The position numbers and the translations under genes are program-made. DNA of 30,121 nt from a virus, in IMG/VR virus record IMGVR_UViG_3300042314_002741, positions 1-30,121 of that record. The stretch is one strand, 5' to 3'. Each line of letters starts with the position of its first letter. The first letter of the stretch is position 1. Of this stretch, positions 7,900 to 16,280 are shown piece by piece. Below the pieces are notes generated by a model. That model had not been told where the DNA came from and made no database searches. It saw only the letters and a program-made list of their open reading frames with translations.

Positions 7900-8630
7900 T
7901 TTCTTATAATTTCACTTAAAAGATTATTTTCAATATATCTAACTATCTTAGGATAACAATATTTTTTTGCAAGAGCTATTTGTTTAATTTCCTCTATACA
8001 TAGACTTTCACACTCTTTTAGAGATTCTTCAATATCATTAAAAATCCTACATCCATCTGCAAGTTCTGGATCTAATATATGAACATAATCATTAAATCCC
8101 GGGTAATATCCTCCTACATTATTGTAACCACCTATATAGTATTTTCCTCTTTCTAAATTTTTTAATACTGGAAAAGACCATATAATAACATCATATCTAG
8201 TTAAGATTAGGAAATCATATTCTTTAGACTCTGTTTTACAAAAATCTTGAAATAATTCTACACTCTTATGTATTGAGTAAAGCTGTGAATAAATATTAAA
8301 AATATTTTTATCATTATTAAATCTTTGATCTTTTAATCTATTGACTATCTCTTTTACTTTATTTGAAGGTGTAAAGTCTCTCTGAGGTTCAAATATTATT
8401 TTTTTAGGAGAATATCTCGACTCTATTATTTCTATACTATTTTTATTTACTACTAGATCTTTAGAGTAACTCCAATCAGACTGATCGAAGGTTTCCTTCT
8501 CTCTATCAAACCAAAAATGCGTAAAAACATCAACATCACCTTGAGAGTATATTGCTCTTTTATGATGTTCGAATATTTTATCGTTTGCTATATATCTAGG
8601 CTGTCCAAATAAACAAAGTGCTATTTTCAT
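7896..8630 (-). CDS. Putative glycosyltransferase (GT-A-like)
   Basis: A 244-residue protein starting MKIALCLFGQPRY, a signature of a poorly characterised glycosyltransferase-like family found in polysaccharide clusters and large viruses. A metal-binding-like segment FLILTRYDVIIW lies near residues 144-155. It has no signal peptide or membrane helix, so it would be cytoplasmic. It overlaps both neighbours by 4 bases. Donor and acceptor are unknown. Confidence 0.6.
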   Translation of the reverse strand: MKIALCLFGQPRYIANDKIFEHHKRAIYSQGDVDVFTHFWFDREKETFDQSDWSYSKDLVVNKNSIEIIESRYSPKKIIFEPQRDFTPSNKVKEIVNRLKDQRFNNDKNIFNIYSQLYSIHKSVELFQDFCKTESKEYDFLILTRYDVIIWSFPVLKNLERGKYYIGGYNNVGGYYPGFNDYVHILDPELADGCRIFNDIEESLKECESLCIEEIKQIALAKKYCYPKIVRYIENNLLSEIIRK

Positions 8631-9328
8631 GTATTATCGTGTTGCTTAAGTAGTCTTAGTTTTGATTTTGTATTCATCTTATATATCCACGTCGGTCTAC
8701 ATCTCGCAGACCACTCACAATCTTCTCCTTGCCCCCATACTAAATTTTCATCGAGCTTATTATTCATAAGATACCTCTTCTTACCTATAATAACGGTTCC
8801 ATTTATATACATATCATTATGTACAAATCTATAATCATCGTATAGAAGTCTATTAGGAGGTAGTAAAACATTATTAAATTCTATACGATAGGGCGCTTCA
8901 CCACACCACCACAACACCCAGTCACGCCACCTAATACCGTCTTTATTGTGTATCTTACACATACTAACGTCCCACTCTGTATCAAACTCTAAGAACCCAC
9001 TGTACCAATTTTTGTCAAAACTGACATAGTCGTGTACTAATACTATATTCTCAAACTTAGCTCTATCTATAATGATGTTTTTTTTCTTCGTAATCCATTT
9101 TGGCTTAATACTCTCATTAAAATTAATATAAATTATATCATCTTGTTCTAAATCCCTATTAGCGGAATTAGACCCAACAACAATAATCTCATATTTACTT
9201 TTATCTATATTAAGATTTTTTATACTCTCTATAACACGTATAAGATGCGACTCCCTATCCTTACTTTCAACATCAATATTAGTCGAAACTATACCGAATG
9301 TCCATTTATCATTTGATGAAGTATTCAT
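8627..9328 (-). CDS. Glycosyltransferase family 2-like protein
   Basis: About 233 residues. The opening strand WTFGIVSTNID, the segment KYEIIVVGSNS, and FENIVLVHDYVSFDKNWYSGF (a DXD-equivalent HDY) show a GT-A fold. WGQGEDCEWSARCR near the C-terminus matches the acceptor-side ED motif of GT2 enzymes. I take ATG 9328 as the start; a TTG two codons upstream is the alternative. It overlaps the upstream gene by about 20 bases. Confidence 0.7.
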   Translation of the reverse strand: MNTSSNDKWTFGIVSTNIDVESKDRESHLIRVIESIKNLNIDKSKYEIIVVGSNSANRDLEQDDIIYINFNESIKPKWITKKKNIIIDRAKFENIVLVHDYVSFDKNWYSGFLEFDTEWDVSMCKIHNKDGIRWRDWVLWWCGEAPYRIEFNNVLLPPNRLLYDDYRFVHNDMYINGTVIIGKKRYLMNNKLDENLVWGQGEDCEWSARCRPTWIYKMNTKSKLRLLKQHDNT

Positions 9329-10889
9329 GAGCAAAAAACTTATCGGAAATTTGTTTATAGTCTACGCCGAATATTCCTAATGTATTATAGGAAGGGTGTA
9401 CAGCAAATCCATTCTTTATAAACACCATATTAAGATTGTTTTGCTTCATATATAGATTTAGCGGTACCTCTTCAAACTCATCTTTGAACAAACTTTCATC
9501 TGAAAGAATCTTCAACCAAGTAGATCTTTTTATAGCAAACACGCTATTGCAGATATAAGGTTTTTTATCAGTAAATGTTGAAAAGTTTTTTTCTGTTACC
9601 AACTTTTCAAGTTTATTACACACGCAGCTATTAATAAATGTTTGAGCTTCAGAGGAAAATCTAACAGGGTGTACTCCTCTATAATGATGCTCGAGTTTAT
9701 TAACTGAATTATAGAAATTGACTGAATTCCAGGAAGAAGCATTAATTGTATGTTCTGCTAGTGTTGAATAATCTGCCCCCCATATAGAAGAAGGTATATT
9801 TGTTTTGAGGTATATTTTATATAGAGTATTTCTTTCTTCATCACTTAGAAAGCCTTCACTAAAATAATCTACAGTAGGTATTCCAGTAGATAATAAAGGT
9901 GAAAAAAGAATATTACTATCGTCTTGTAGCACGTCTATATTCTCTAAAAAGAACTCCCATAAGTTAGCGGGTAAAAATATATCTTCATCAAGCTTCACAC
10001 AGTATTCTGTTTCAGTAGAAACACCTTGCTTAATTTTAGTCATGTATGCGCCGTTTGTTATCGAGAAGCAATTTGTTTTAATGCCTGCTTCACGTAATTG
10101 CTTTACTTCGCTTTCCCAGTCCTTACCAGTAGGAGTCGTGAGTAAATTAACAACTATTTCTTCTTTAAGAGATTTTTTAATCTTTACTATCTCTCTTATA
10201 AAGGTATGTGCATAGTTTGGTCTATCATGTAATATGTAATTAATTGACGTTTTCATTTTTTTATAATTGTTAGGTGGATAGCGATGTAGATGTCTAGAAT
10301 ATACATCAATGTTACTATTATGAAGTGTTTTATATTTACCTTTATCATAGCTACAAATCCAGAACTCTCCCTTATGCCTATCGCTAATAATACAAGGTAG
10401 CTCCTCTGGATAGGGTAATTTCTTAACATGCGAGGCCTTCGCCCACCACATATTACCAGAAAAATGACGTGTAGGTTCATTTACCAGATCTACTCCGATA
10501 GCATCGTAATTTTTTAAAACTTGTATAGCTTTGTCTGCTTTACCTATATTAAAATAAAGCATATATTCTCTCCAATCGCTAATGCATAAGTTACTACTAG
10601 CAGTTACGCCCTTAGTATGAACATAAAGAATATTAGCTTCATCACTGCAGTTATCAGCAAAATCTTTTAATTTGTTTAGAGTGGAAAATTCAAATTCCTC
10701 TAATTTAGCTCTCTCTGGAAAAATGTAAAGTGATGAAATCTTTGGAATATTTACTACTCTATCTCCCGCTATATTGACGTATATTGCATTAAAGTTTAAT
10801 TTACAGTTAGTAATATATGAGAATATTTCATTAACCACATCCTGATAATTACCTATTGTGGCAATATGTATAAAACATATATTATTCAT
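9309..10889 (-). CDS. Two-domain glycosyltransferase
   Basis: A 526-residue protein with two apparent transferase modules. The N-terminal half (about 1-225) has the YVHTKGV and WREYMLYF motifs and GNMWWAKASHV of a family of glycosyltransferase-like proteins. The C-terminal half (about 240-526) looks GT-A: EIVVNLLTTPTG, then YCVKLDEDIFLPANLW with an acidic DED, and FAIKRSTWLKIL later. The order suggests a bifunctional enzyme adding two sugars. TAGG eight to nine bases before the ATG may serve as ribosome site. The gene overlaps the methyltransferase gene by 8 bases. A 10-bp inverted repeat lies at 9578-9610. Confidence 0.65.
   Translation of the reverse strand: MNNICFIHIATIGNYQDVVNEIFSYITNCKLNFNAIYVNIAGDRVVNIPKISSLYIFPERAKLEEFEFSTLNKLKDFADNCSDEANILYVHTKGVTASSNLCISDWREYMLYFNIGKADKAIQVLKNYDAIGVDLVNEPTRHFSGNMWWAKASHVKKLPYPEELPCIISDRHKGEFWICSYDKGKYKTLHNSNIDVYSRHLHRYPPNNYKKMKTSINYILHDRPNYAHTFIREIVKIKKSLKEEIVVNLLTTPTGKDWESEVKQLREAGIKTNCFSITNGAYMTKIKQGVSTETEYCVKLDEDIFLPANLWEFFLENIDVLQDDSNILFSPLLSTGIPTVDYFSEGFLSDEERNTLYKIYLKTNIPSSIWGADYSTLAEHTINASSWNSVNFYNSVNKLEHHYRGVHPVRFSSEAQTFINSCVCNKLEKLVTEKNFSTFTDKKPYICNSVFAIKRSTWLKILSDESLFKDEFEEVPLNLYMKQNNLNMVFIKNGFAVHPSYNTLGIFGVDYKQISDKFFAHEYFIK
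9578..9610. repeat. 10-bp inverted repeat in the two-domain glycosyltransferase gene
   Basis: TTGAAAAGTT (9578-9587) and AACTTTTCAA (9601-9610) are exact reverse complements around 13 bases. It is AT-rich and about as long as chance would allow in a window of this size, so no role is claimed. Confidence 0.3.
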
Positions 10890-11520
10890 TATTTCTACCT
10901 ATATATGTTAATTGTAACTTATCATCCTCAATGTTATCAACAAATACTTCTGTAAAACCGGAAAAGAAATGCATTTCCGAAAGAACTGACTTACTATAAA
11001 CGTGATGGTGTATAATACGCGCTTCATTACAGGCACCTACATCGCTATAATATGAAGGTCGGGTTTCTACCATACAGGAGGATTCATCAACATGCGTCAT
11101 ATCCGACTCAGGGGTATCGTTATTGTAATCACTAATAATATGATTAAGTGTTGTGTAGTTTCTATCTCTATCCCAGCAATGATACTTACAAGGAACTATG
11201 TTAATTATTACGCCTCCTGGAGTTAATAGCTGCTTCCATATTTTTAGAGCTTTAATAGGGTTAGCTATATGTTCTAATGTGTGAGAGGTGATCAGTAGGT
11301 CGAATTTCGTGTCCAGCTGCTTAATTATATTCGGATTTGTTGCATCTCCTGTTACTATGTTATAATCACCCTCTTGCGAGTGCTTACTCATAGCTGGCTC
11401 GTAGTTAAAAACTGTATAATCTGCCAAAAGACTGTAAAAAGATTTCAGTAGAGCGCTAGGTCCTCCTATTTCTAGAGCTTTTTTTTGTTTAAAAAATTGA
11501 CCTAAATCATTAAATTTCAT
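10882..11520 (-). CDS. Class I SAM-dependent methyltransferase
   Basis: A 212-residue protein with the Rossmann methyltransferase order: ALEIGGPSALL (motif I, residues 15-25), a nucleotide-binding acidic strand, FDLLITSHTLEHIANPIKAL (motif IV and the HxxEH segment typical of methyltransferase type 11), and LLTPGGVIINIVPC (motif V/VI). In a glycan cluster such enzymes usually methylate a sugar or cap a chain, so a role in finishing the glycan is the simplest inference. It overlaps the next gene by one base and has no ribosome site of its own. Confidence 0.8.
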   Translation of the reverse strand: MKFNDLGQFFKQKKALEIGGPSALLKSFYSLLADYTVFNYEPAMSKHSQEGDYNIVTGDATNPNIIKQLDTKFDLLITSHTLEHIANPIKALKIWKQLLTPGGVIINIVPCKYHCWDRDRNYTTLNHIISDYNNDTPESDMTHVDESSCMVETRPSYYSDVGACNEARIIHHHVYSKSVLSEMHFFSGFTEVFVDNIEDDKLQLTYIGRNNE

Positions 11521-12122
11521 TATACAAAAGCTTCTGTTATTTGATCATTATAAATATAAGTGCGCATAAACTTATCTATATGATGAGATGAAGTTGCGAA
11601 TTTATTTATTTCAGATACCCAAGCCCAGTCTTCTCCATACATACTATCAGGAAAATGAAATTGTTGCGCTAGCTTTCTTTTCCAAAAACAACAATGCCAC
11701 GGCGGCCTTTTAGCATTAGGCTCTGCAAAATGATCATTTTTAGGATGACCTAGTTCAAAAGTTAATTCATAGGGACCACCACCGTTTACATAGATTTTTT
11801 CTTTAAAGGTAATAACATCTACCTCTGCAGAATTATCAATTGCTTTAATGGCCTCCTCTACATAATAATCTTCAATCAAATCATCATCATCTGCGAAAGC
11901 TATATATTTACCTCTAGCAATATAGAGCAATGATTCCCTCTTGTAGCCGATAGATCTTCTCTTATTGTCTAAGAAGACTAAAACTTCAACATCTTTCGGA
12001 TTAGTTAGTTTTGAGATTTGATCTTCAAATTTATTATAAAGAGGTAGCATCTTATCAGCCACTCTACTCGGTACAGAAGGTATTAATATAGATAGCTTAG
12101 GAGTTTGGGAATATTTGCTCAT
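11520..12122 (-). CDS. Family 2 glycosyltransferase
   Basis: A 200-residue GT2 protein. LSILIPSVPSR is the first beta strand, EVLVFLDNKRRSIGYKRESLLYIARGKYIAFADDDDLIEDYY carries the nucleotide-sugar site with the DDDD metal motif near residue 95, and YGEDWAWVSEI is the acceptor-side ED motif. It is a compact soluble enzyme without membrane helices. It begins 5 bases after the upstream gene and overlaps the downstream one by one base. Confidence 0.8.
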   Translation of the reverse strand: MSKYSQTPKLSILIPSVPSRVADKMLPLYNKFEDQISKLTNPKDVEVLVFLDNKRRSIGYKRESLLYIARGKYIAFADDDDLIEDYYVEEAIKAIDNSAEVDVITFKEKIYVNGGGPYELTFELGHPKNDHFAEPNAKRPPWHCCFWKRKLAQQFHFPDSMYGEDWAWVSEINKFATSSHHIDKFMRTYIYNDQITEAFV

Positions 12123-12127
12123 ATAGT

Positions 12128-12871
12128 TTAATCGACTTTTGACCAGTCAGGTTTAATATTAAGATATTCGGATAATTTTTCCACATCTTTTTCACGTTGA
12201 GGTCTAAGAGTATACCATAAATTATCACTTATTTTATCCTTATTATCAGACAGCATTCTATCTGCTACAGTATCTTTATTACGTTGACCGTAAATCCAAT
12301 GATTATGAAATATACATATATCTGATCTGTATTTAACTCTATCAAATGCTTTAAAGGTCTGATACATCCATTGATCTGACCAATTAATTAAGAAATCCTC
12401 TCTACACATATATCCTATGATATCAGTATATTTTTTATGCATAAAGGCATTCACGCATATTTCGTCTCTTGTTCTAAAACCATCAAAGCAGTGCACTAGC
12501 TTAATATTATCTAAAGGACAATTTTCCTTATTGAATTCTTTTTGAATTTCTATATCCCAGTTCTGAGTCTTAAAGATCATATCATCTCCAACATAACCTA
12601 ATATATCGCCTTCAGCGTGCGGAAAAAGCAAATTCCATATTTTATTTATACCTATAAACTTACCTTCATTCTGTATATCAATAATCTTTATAAATGGTAT
12701 AGCTTTAGATATTTTATATACAATATCACGAGTAGGATCATCTTCATCAATACCAAATATTAACTCAACGTTATTAATATCGCTTACTGTAGTTATAATA
12801 GAGCTAATTAAAGTTAATTTTAAATTAAGGCGCTCCCTACTTGGTACTAATAAACTAATTTTATTATTCAT
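12128..12871 (-). CDS. Glycosyltransferase-like protein (GT-A)
   Basis: A 247-residue protein beginning ISLLVPSRERLNLKLTLISSI, followed by VELIFGIDEDDPT and GDILGYVGDDMIFKTQNW, where GDD is the metal-binding motif of a GT-A enzyme. The second half is Trp- and Tyr-rich (DQWMYQTF, FHNHWIYGQRNKDTVADRML), resembling phage and marine bacterial relatives. It overlaps the upstream gene by 4 bases with no separate ribosome site. The sugar is not predictable. Confidence 0.7.
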   Translation of the reverse strand: MNNKISLLVPSRERLNLKLTLISSIITTVSDINNVELIFGIDEDDPTRDIVYKISKAIPFIKIIDIQNEGKFIGINKIWNLLFPHAEGDILGYVGDDMIFKTQNWDIEIQKEFNKENCPLDNIKLVHCFDGFRTRDEICVNAFMHKKYTDIIGYMCREDFLINWSDQWMYQTFKAFDRVKYRSDICIFHNHWIYGQRNKDTVADRMLSDNKDKISDNLWYTLRPQREKDVEKLSEYLNIKPDWSKVD

Positions 12872-13686
12872 TTTATTTGCTTTAAATTTTTAAGAATGGA
12901 TATAACTTCACTCACAGATGTATCAGGTACATGATTTTCCCACGCAGGCATATAACCGTGTTTCTTTTGAAAAAGAAGTGCGCTCCATTTTAATTTATCA
13001 ATCCAATCCTCTCTTTTACCTCTTCGAATAGCTGTAGAATCTTCACTGCAAGCCTGCTCTTCAATAAAGTCTGTGCTATTTGCAAGATCTGCCCACCACC
13101 AGTAAGGAGTACTGTAACCTGCTTTTGCTAATCTATAAGAATGTTCTACATGTTCAAAGTTGTTCTTATCAAACTCCTCATCATATAGTCCCTCTTTTAC
13201 GAGAGACTCTCTTGTATAAAAGCAAAAAGAACCGACGCAATGTCCATTTAAAGCTATTTTTATATCGCCGTAATCAAAGATTTTACGTGGTTGCGGCTTA
13301 CCATAACTTATGTTACCTTTATTAGCTGGACCATGATACCCGAACATCATATGCTGTATACCTGTTTTTTTATAGGCATTAATATATTCAGTAAATATAT
13401 TAATATCTTTAATTTTCATATCATCTTCAATAATAAAAATATAGTCACTACCCTCCTCAAGAAGATAGTTCATTGCTTTGTTCTTCGATTTACAAACGCC
13501 AATATTTGTAGAATTATGTATATATTTAAAGTTTGAAGAAATTTTAAGATTTTCTATTTCTCGACCATCATTTATTACTATACAATTATCTATTTTACAA
13601 GCTGAGATAGAGGATAATAGATTATTTAAAAAATCTGGTCTATTACATGTAATAATACCAACACCTATTTTTTCTACCTTACTCAT
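12868..13686 (-). CDS. Family 2 glycosyltransferase, first gene of the glycan operon
   Basis: A 272-residue GT2 protein. VGIITCNRPDFLNNLLSSI forms the first strand and helix, CIVINDGRE follows, and YIFIIEDDMKIKDINIFTEYI carries the EDD metal motif near residue 92. FDKNNFEHVEHSYRLAKAGY is the acceptor-side region. It is the promoter-proximal member of nine genes that run to 6119. Upstream are TTGATT and GATAAT, with 10 bases from GATAAT to the ATG and no Shine-Dalgarno. It diverges from the fibre-like gene at 13741. Confidence 0.8.
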   Translation of the reverse strand: MSKVEKIGVGIITCNRPDFLNNLLSSISACKIDNCIVINDGREIENLKISSNFKYIHNSTNIGVCKSKNKAMNYLLEEGSDYIFIIEDDMKIKDINIFTEYINAYKKTGIQHMMFGYHGPANKGNISYGKPQPRKIFDYGDIKIALNGHCVGSFCFYTRESLVKEGLYDEEFDKNNFEHVEHSYRLAKAGYSTPYWWWADLANSTDFIEEQACSEDSTAIRRGKREDWIDKLKWSALLFQKKHGYMPAWENHVPDTSVSEVISILKNLKQIK

Positions 13687-13696
13687 TATATATTTA

Positions 13697-13723
13697 ATTA
13701 TCTTACATGTAGGAAAAAATCAA
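13697..13723 (-). promoter_or_regulatory. Putative sigma70-like promoter of the glycan operon
   Basis: TTGATT at 13723-13718, 15 bases, GATAAT at 13702-13697 on the minus strand, ending 10 bases before ATG 13686. The leader would be about 3-4 bases. It lies back to back with a late-type box for the fibre-like gene. Confidence 0.5.
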
Positions 13724-13727
13724 CTCT

Positions 13728-13735
13728 AATAAATA
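13728..13735 (+). promoter_or_regulatory. Putative late promoter box for the fibre-like gene
   Basis: AATAAATA, 7 of 8 bases of the T4 late consensus, ends exactly 5 bases before ATG 13741. With the T4 geometry (-13 to -6) the ATG is at +1. No Shine-Dalgarno is present. This box does not overlap any coding sequence, so it is one of the better late candidates. Confidence 0.6.
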
Positions 13736-13740
13736 TAAAT

Positions 13741-14913
13741 ATGGCAAGTTGTGATTCAAAGACATACACCAATATTAGAGATCTACCTCAAACCTTTAAT
13801 ATTACAAGTGGAGATTACCTTATCGTAGAAAATCCTCAAGGTACTAGCATTATAGACTTTAAGGATGTTATACTTCCAATTGAACAGTCAACTTATGCTA
13901 GCAATCTATCAGCCTTAGAGGTAAATGTTGCAGCATTAAGCGCTGAACTCAAGATAGTTTCTAACGCTGCTCTTCCGAGCATTATGAACGTTAGAATGTC
14001 ATTAAGCCCTACTACACCTACACCTACTACAAGCCTTTCCGGTAACAATGCTAGTACCTTGTACGTACATCCTTTCAAAGGTGATACGGTTACTCTCTAC
14101 GATACAGCGCTATCTGCGTGGAAGGCTTATACTTATAACACCGTAGTAGGTACCTCACTAGTTAATATTTGTAATACTGCAAACACATGTTATGATATAT
14201 ACCTAGGTATTAGAGGTGGAGCGTTTGAGATTACTTCTAGACCCTGGGTTAACAGTAATCCTCAAGATATTAATTTTAATGCAGCTACCGAAACTCAATA
14301 TTTAGATGGAATACCACTTCACCCAACAGATAGGAGTAGGCGTCTTATAGGATCTATTAGAACTGTTGCTGCTGGACAATCTGAAGTAAGCCTGGGTACA
14401 GTATCTAGGTTGGGAGGAAGTCACCCAAAGGTATTTTTATGGAATCAGTATAATCGCGAGCCTCTGACATTTTCAATTCTCGAAACAGGAGTATTATCAG
14501 GTGGAATTAATAGATGGACTTGCACTACTCAGACAGGTAATACTAATGGCCCATTCGGTATGTTTGGTGGTGGAGATAATAAGCTTAGCTTTATTACTCG
14601 GGAGAAAAATACTATAGGTATGAACTCAATTATGTATACAGTAAGTTCAAATTGCTGGTACTTTGGATACTCGTTAGATCTCGAGACACCTACATGTGCG
14701 GAACTAAGACAGAAGTTACCAGGAATACCTATAGCTGAAACTTGTACTGCAGGTGCTGCAATAAACTCTTTTAACGCTACAATTAATCCAGGATTTCACT
14801 TTATACAGCTTGTGGCAATGGTTTATGTTAACACAACTCAAACATTCCTCGTATGGACAGGTGACGGTGATAGACATTCATATGGCACTACTGGAGTATT
14901 GTTCGGTTATTGA
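13741..14913 (+). CDS. Tail-fibre-like virion structural protein
   Basis: A 390-residue protein. The N-terminus (TYTNIRDLPQTFNITSGDYLIVENPQGTSIIDFKDVILP) matches the attachment module common to fibres of marine T4-like phages, where 'sgDyliVe..dgT..idFkD' recurs. A short helical stretch follows (residues about 55-80, ALEVNVAALSAELK), probably a trimeric coiled coil, then a beta-rich, Gly/Thr/Asn-rich C-terminal part with many Cys. It likely attaches to the baseplate or head and contacts the host or displays decoration. It stands alone on the plus strand, divergent from the glycan operon, and its end overlaps the end of the kinase gene by 7 bases. Confidence 0.65.
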   Translation: MASCDSKTYTNIRDLPQTFNITSGDYLIVENPQGTSIIDFKDVILPIEQSTYASNLSALEVNVAALSAELKIVSNAALPSIMNVRMSLSPTTPTPTTSLSGNNASTLYVHPFKGDTVTLYDTALSAWKAYTYNTVVGTSLVNICNTANTCYDIYLGIRGGAFEITSRPWVNSNPQDINFNAATETQYLDGIPLHPTDRSRRLIGSIRTVAAGQSEVSLGTVSRLGGSHPKVFLWNQYNREPLTFSILETGVLSGGINRWTCTTQTGNTNGPFGMFGGGDNKLSFITREKNTIGMNSIMYTVSSNCWYFGYSLDLETPTCAELRQKLPGIPIAETCTAGAAINSFNATINPGFHFIQLVAMVYVNTTQTFLVWTGDGDRHSYGTTGVLFGY

Positions 14914-15641
14914 GATAATCCAAACTTCTTAAACAACTCTTTCTCCTTCTCTTCTTGTTCAAGAGCAGCTTTTTGCTGTCTAACAAGAGCTTCAAGCTCA
15001 TCCAGCTTCTCAGGGTTGAAAAGAGAGTGCTCATCACCATAGAGCTCACCATCAGTATCAATATACTCCGAAATAATATCAATACGTCTTTGCGGATTAG
15101 CAGGTAATACTATTATACCGGGTGAGTCATCTTTCGGGAAGAAGATATCAGCGTCGTAATTTTGCTCGTACTGTGCAAATAGAGCTTTAAATATATTATC
15201 TATTTCTTTAATGTACTCTATATTTGTATCTCTTAACTCATCATCCTGTATTTTAATAGAAGAATCATATTCGAGTAAAAAGATAATATCTAAATGTCTC
15301 ATTGACTCCTTTGTTAGGGTGATACATTTATCGACATATTTTTTATCAAAGCCTTCAATACCCTTATCATGTGCCCATAGTGTATAGGCAAGATTATCTA
15401 ACGGACATCTATCAAAAACTACTTTAGAGTTTTTATCATATGATTGAAGTTGGTCAATCATAAAGTTTAGAATCTCCCACTGCGTATCCGTGGTTGTAGC
15501 AGACGAGTGAGCTAGATTTTTTTCTTTTATTAGATCTCTATATGTTTTCTCTGGAGTAGTATATTGAGACCAAACTGCCAAAAAGTTGTTAATAAGAGTT
15601 GTCTTGCCTGTGTTTGCTGTACCAGAAAAAGCTATTCGCAT
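14907..15641 (-). CDS. P-loop kinase/ATPase of the AAA_28 (NadR kinase-like) type
   Basis: A 244-residue protein. Walker A GTANTGKT is at residues 7-14; TYRDLIKEKNL (33-43) and DTQWEILNF follow, and FDRCPLDNLAYTLWA with D77-R78 gives the substrate-side DR motif of nucleoside kinase relatives. This pattern fits the AAA_28 family, which includes the nicotinamide riboside kinase domain of NadR. The substrate is not certain; thymidylate or other nucleotide kinases are alternatives. The last 40 residues form a charged coiled coil (EKLDELEALVRQQKAALEQ). It has its own promoter, TTGAAA-16-TATATA, ending 5 bases before the ATG. Confidence 0.65.
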   Translation of the reverse strand: MRIAFSGTANTGKTTLINNFLAVWSQYTTPEKTYRDLIKEKNLAHSSATTTDTQWEILNFMIDQLQSYDKNSKVVFDRCPLDNLAYTLWAHDKGIEGFDKKYVDKCITLTKESMRHLDIIFLLEYDSSIKIQDDELRDTNIEYIKEIDNIFKALFAQYEQNYDADIFFPKDDSPGIIVLPANPQRRIDIISEYIDTDGELYGDEHSLFNPEKLDELEALVRQQKAALEQEEKEKELFKKFGLSQ

Positions 15642-15646
15642 ACTGT

Positions 15647-15674
15647 TATATATGCATTATTAGCAATTTTTCAA
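15647..15674 (-). promoter_or_regulatory. Putative sigma70-like promoter for the P-loop kinase gene
   Basis: TTGAAA at 15674-15669, 16 bases, TATATA at 15652-15647 on the minus strand, 5 bases before ATG 15641. It overlaps the last codons of the HNH gene. No Shine-Dalgarno is present. Confidence 0.5.
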
Positions 15675-16262
15675 GAAAGAAGACCACTCATCTTTGTAAA
15701 TATCAAATGTAAGACCGTTATTTGGCTTATATGGTCTATATCTTAGTTTGAGTCCCGCTTCACTCAAATATTTGTTACTCTTCTTTGAATTTAAAAGTCT
15801 GTCACATGTGACTAAATTTTCCCAGGTATCCTTACCACCTTTACTTTTAGGTACGACGTGATCAACACTAAGCTCTTCTTTAGATAGTTTCTTTCCAGTA
15901 TATAAGCAAGTATAATTATCTCGTTTATATATATTATGCTTTGTAGGAAATTGTACGCGATTAAAGATAACTCTATCGAAGTTTGTACATATTACTACCT
16001 GTGGAATTCTTACAGGTCCACGCGCTGTGTGTAGATAATCATCGTACGGTCTTATAGGCAAAGACAACCAGTCTTCGACACGAGGCACGGTGGTAAAATA
16101 TTCTACATTCTCTAAATTTACACTAGCATCATCTCCCTCTTCGTATGTTATATCCAAAGGTATTACTGCACCGGAAAAAATATTTCCGAATGTTTTTTGA
16201 ACACCCTCAACGGCAACAGGAAAATAATACTTGTTTAGTACTAAAGTTTTATAGGCTTTCAT
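15660..16262 (-). CDS. HNH endonuclease-like protein with degenerate zinc knuckles
   Basis: A 200-residue protein with an HNH core at about residues 112-165. YTCLYTGKKL, LSVDHVVPKSKGGKDTWENLV and CDRLLNSKKSNK match bacterial and phage HNH nucleases, with D134-H135, N149 and a final N158 present. The usual CxxC pairs are CLYT (119-122) and CDRL (153-156), so the second Cys of each zinc knuckle is missing. The N-terminal 100 residues (PVAVEGVQKTFGNIFSGAV) match the upstream part of the larger HNH family. It may be a homing-type or DNA-processing nuclease. AGG seven bases before the ATG may serve for ribosome binding; the gene follows 16281-16913 by 18 bases. Confidence 0.75.
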   Translation of the reverse strand: MKAYKTLVLNKYYFPVAVEGVQKTFGNIFSGAVIPLDITYEEGDDASVNLENVEYFTTVPRVEDWLSLPIRPYDDYLHTARGPVRIPQVVICTNFDRVIFNRVQFPTKHNIYKRDNYTCLYTGKKLSKEELSVDHVVPKSKGGKDTWENLVTCDRLLNSKKSNKYLSEAGLKLRYRPYKPNNGLTFDIYKDEWSSFLKNC

Positions 16263-16280
16263 TATTTACCTAAAAATTAG

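Noticed and set aside
9578-9610. 10-bp inverted repeat as a regulatory element
   Set aside because: AT-rich stem of a length expected about once or twice by chance in such a window, with no T tract.
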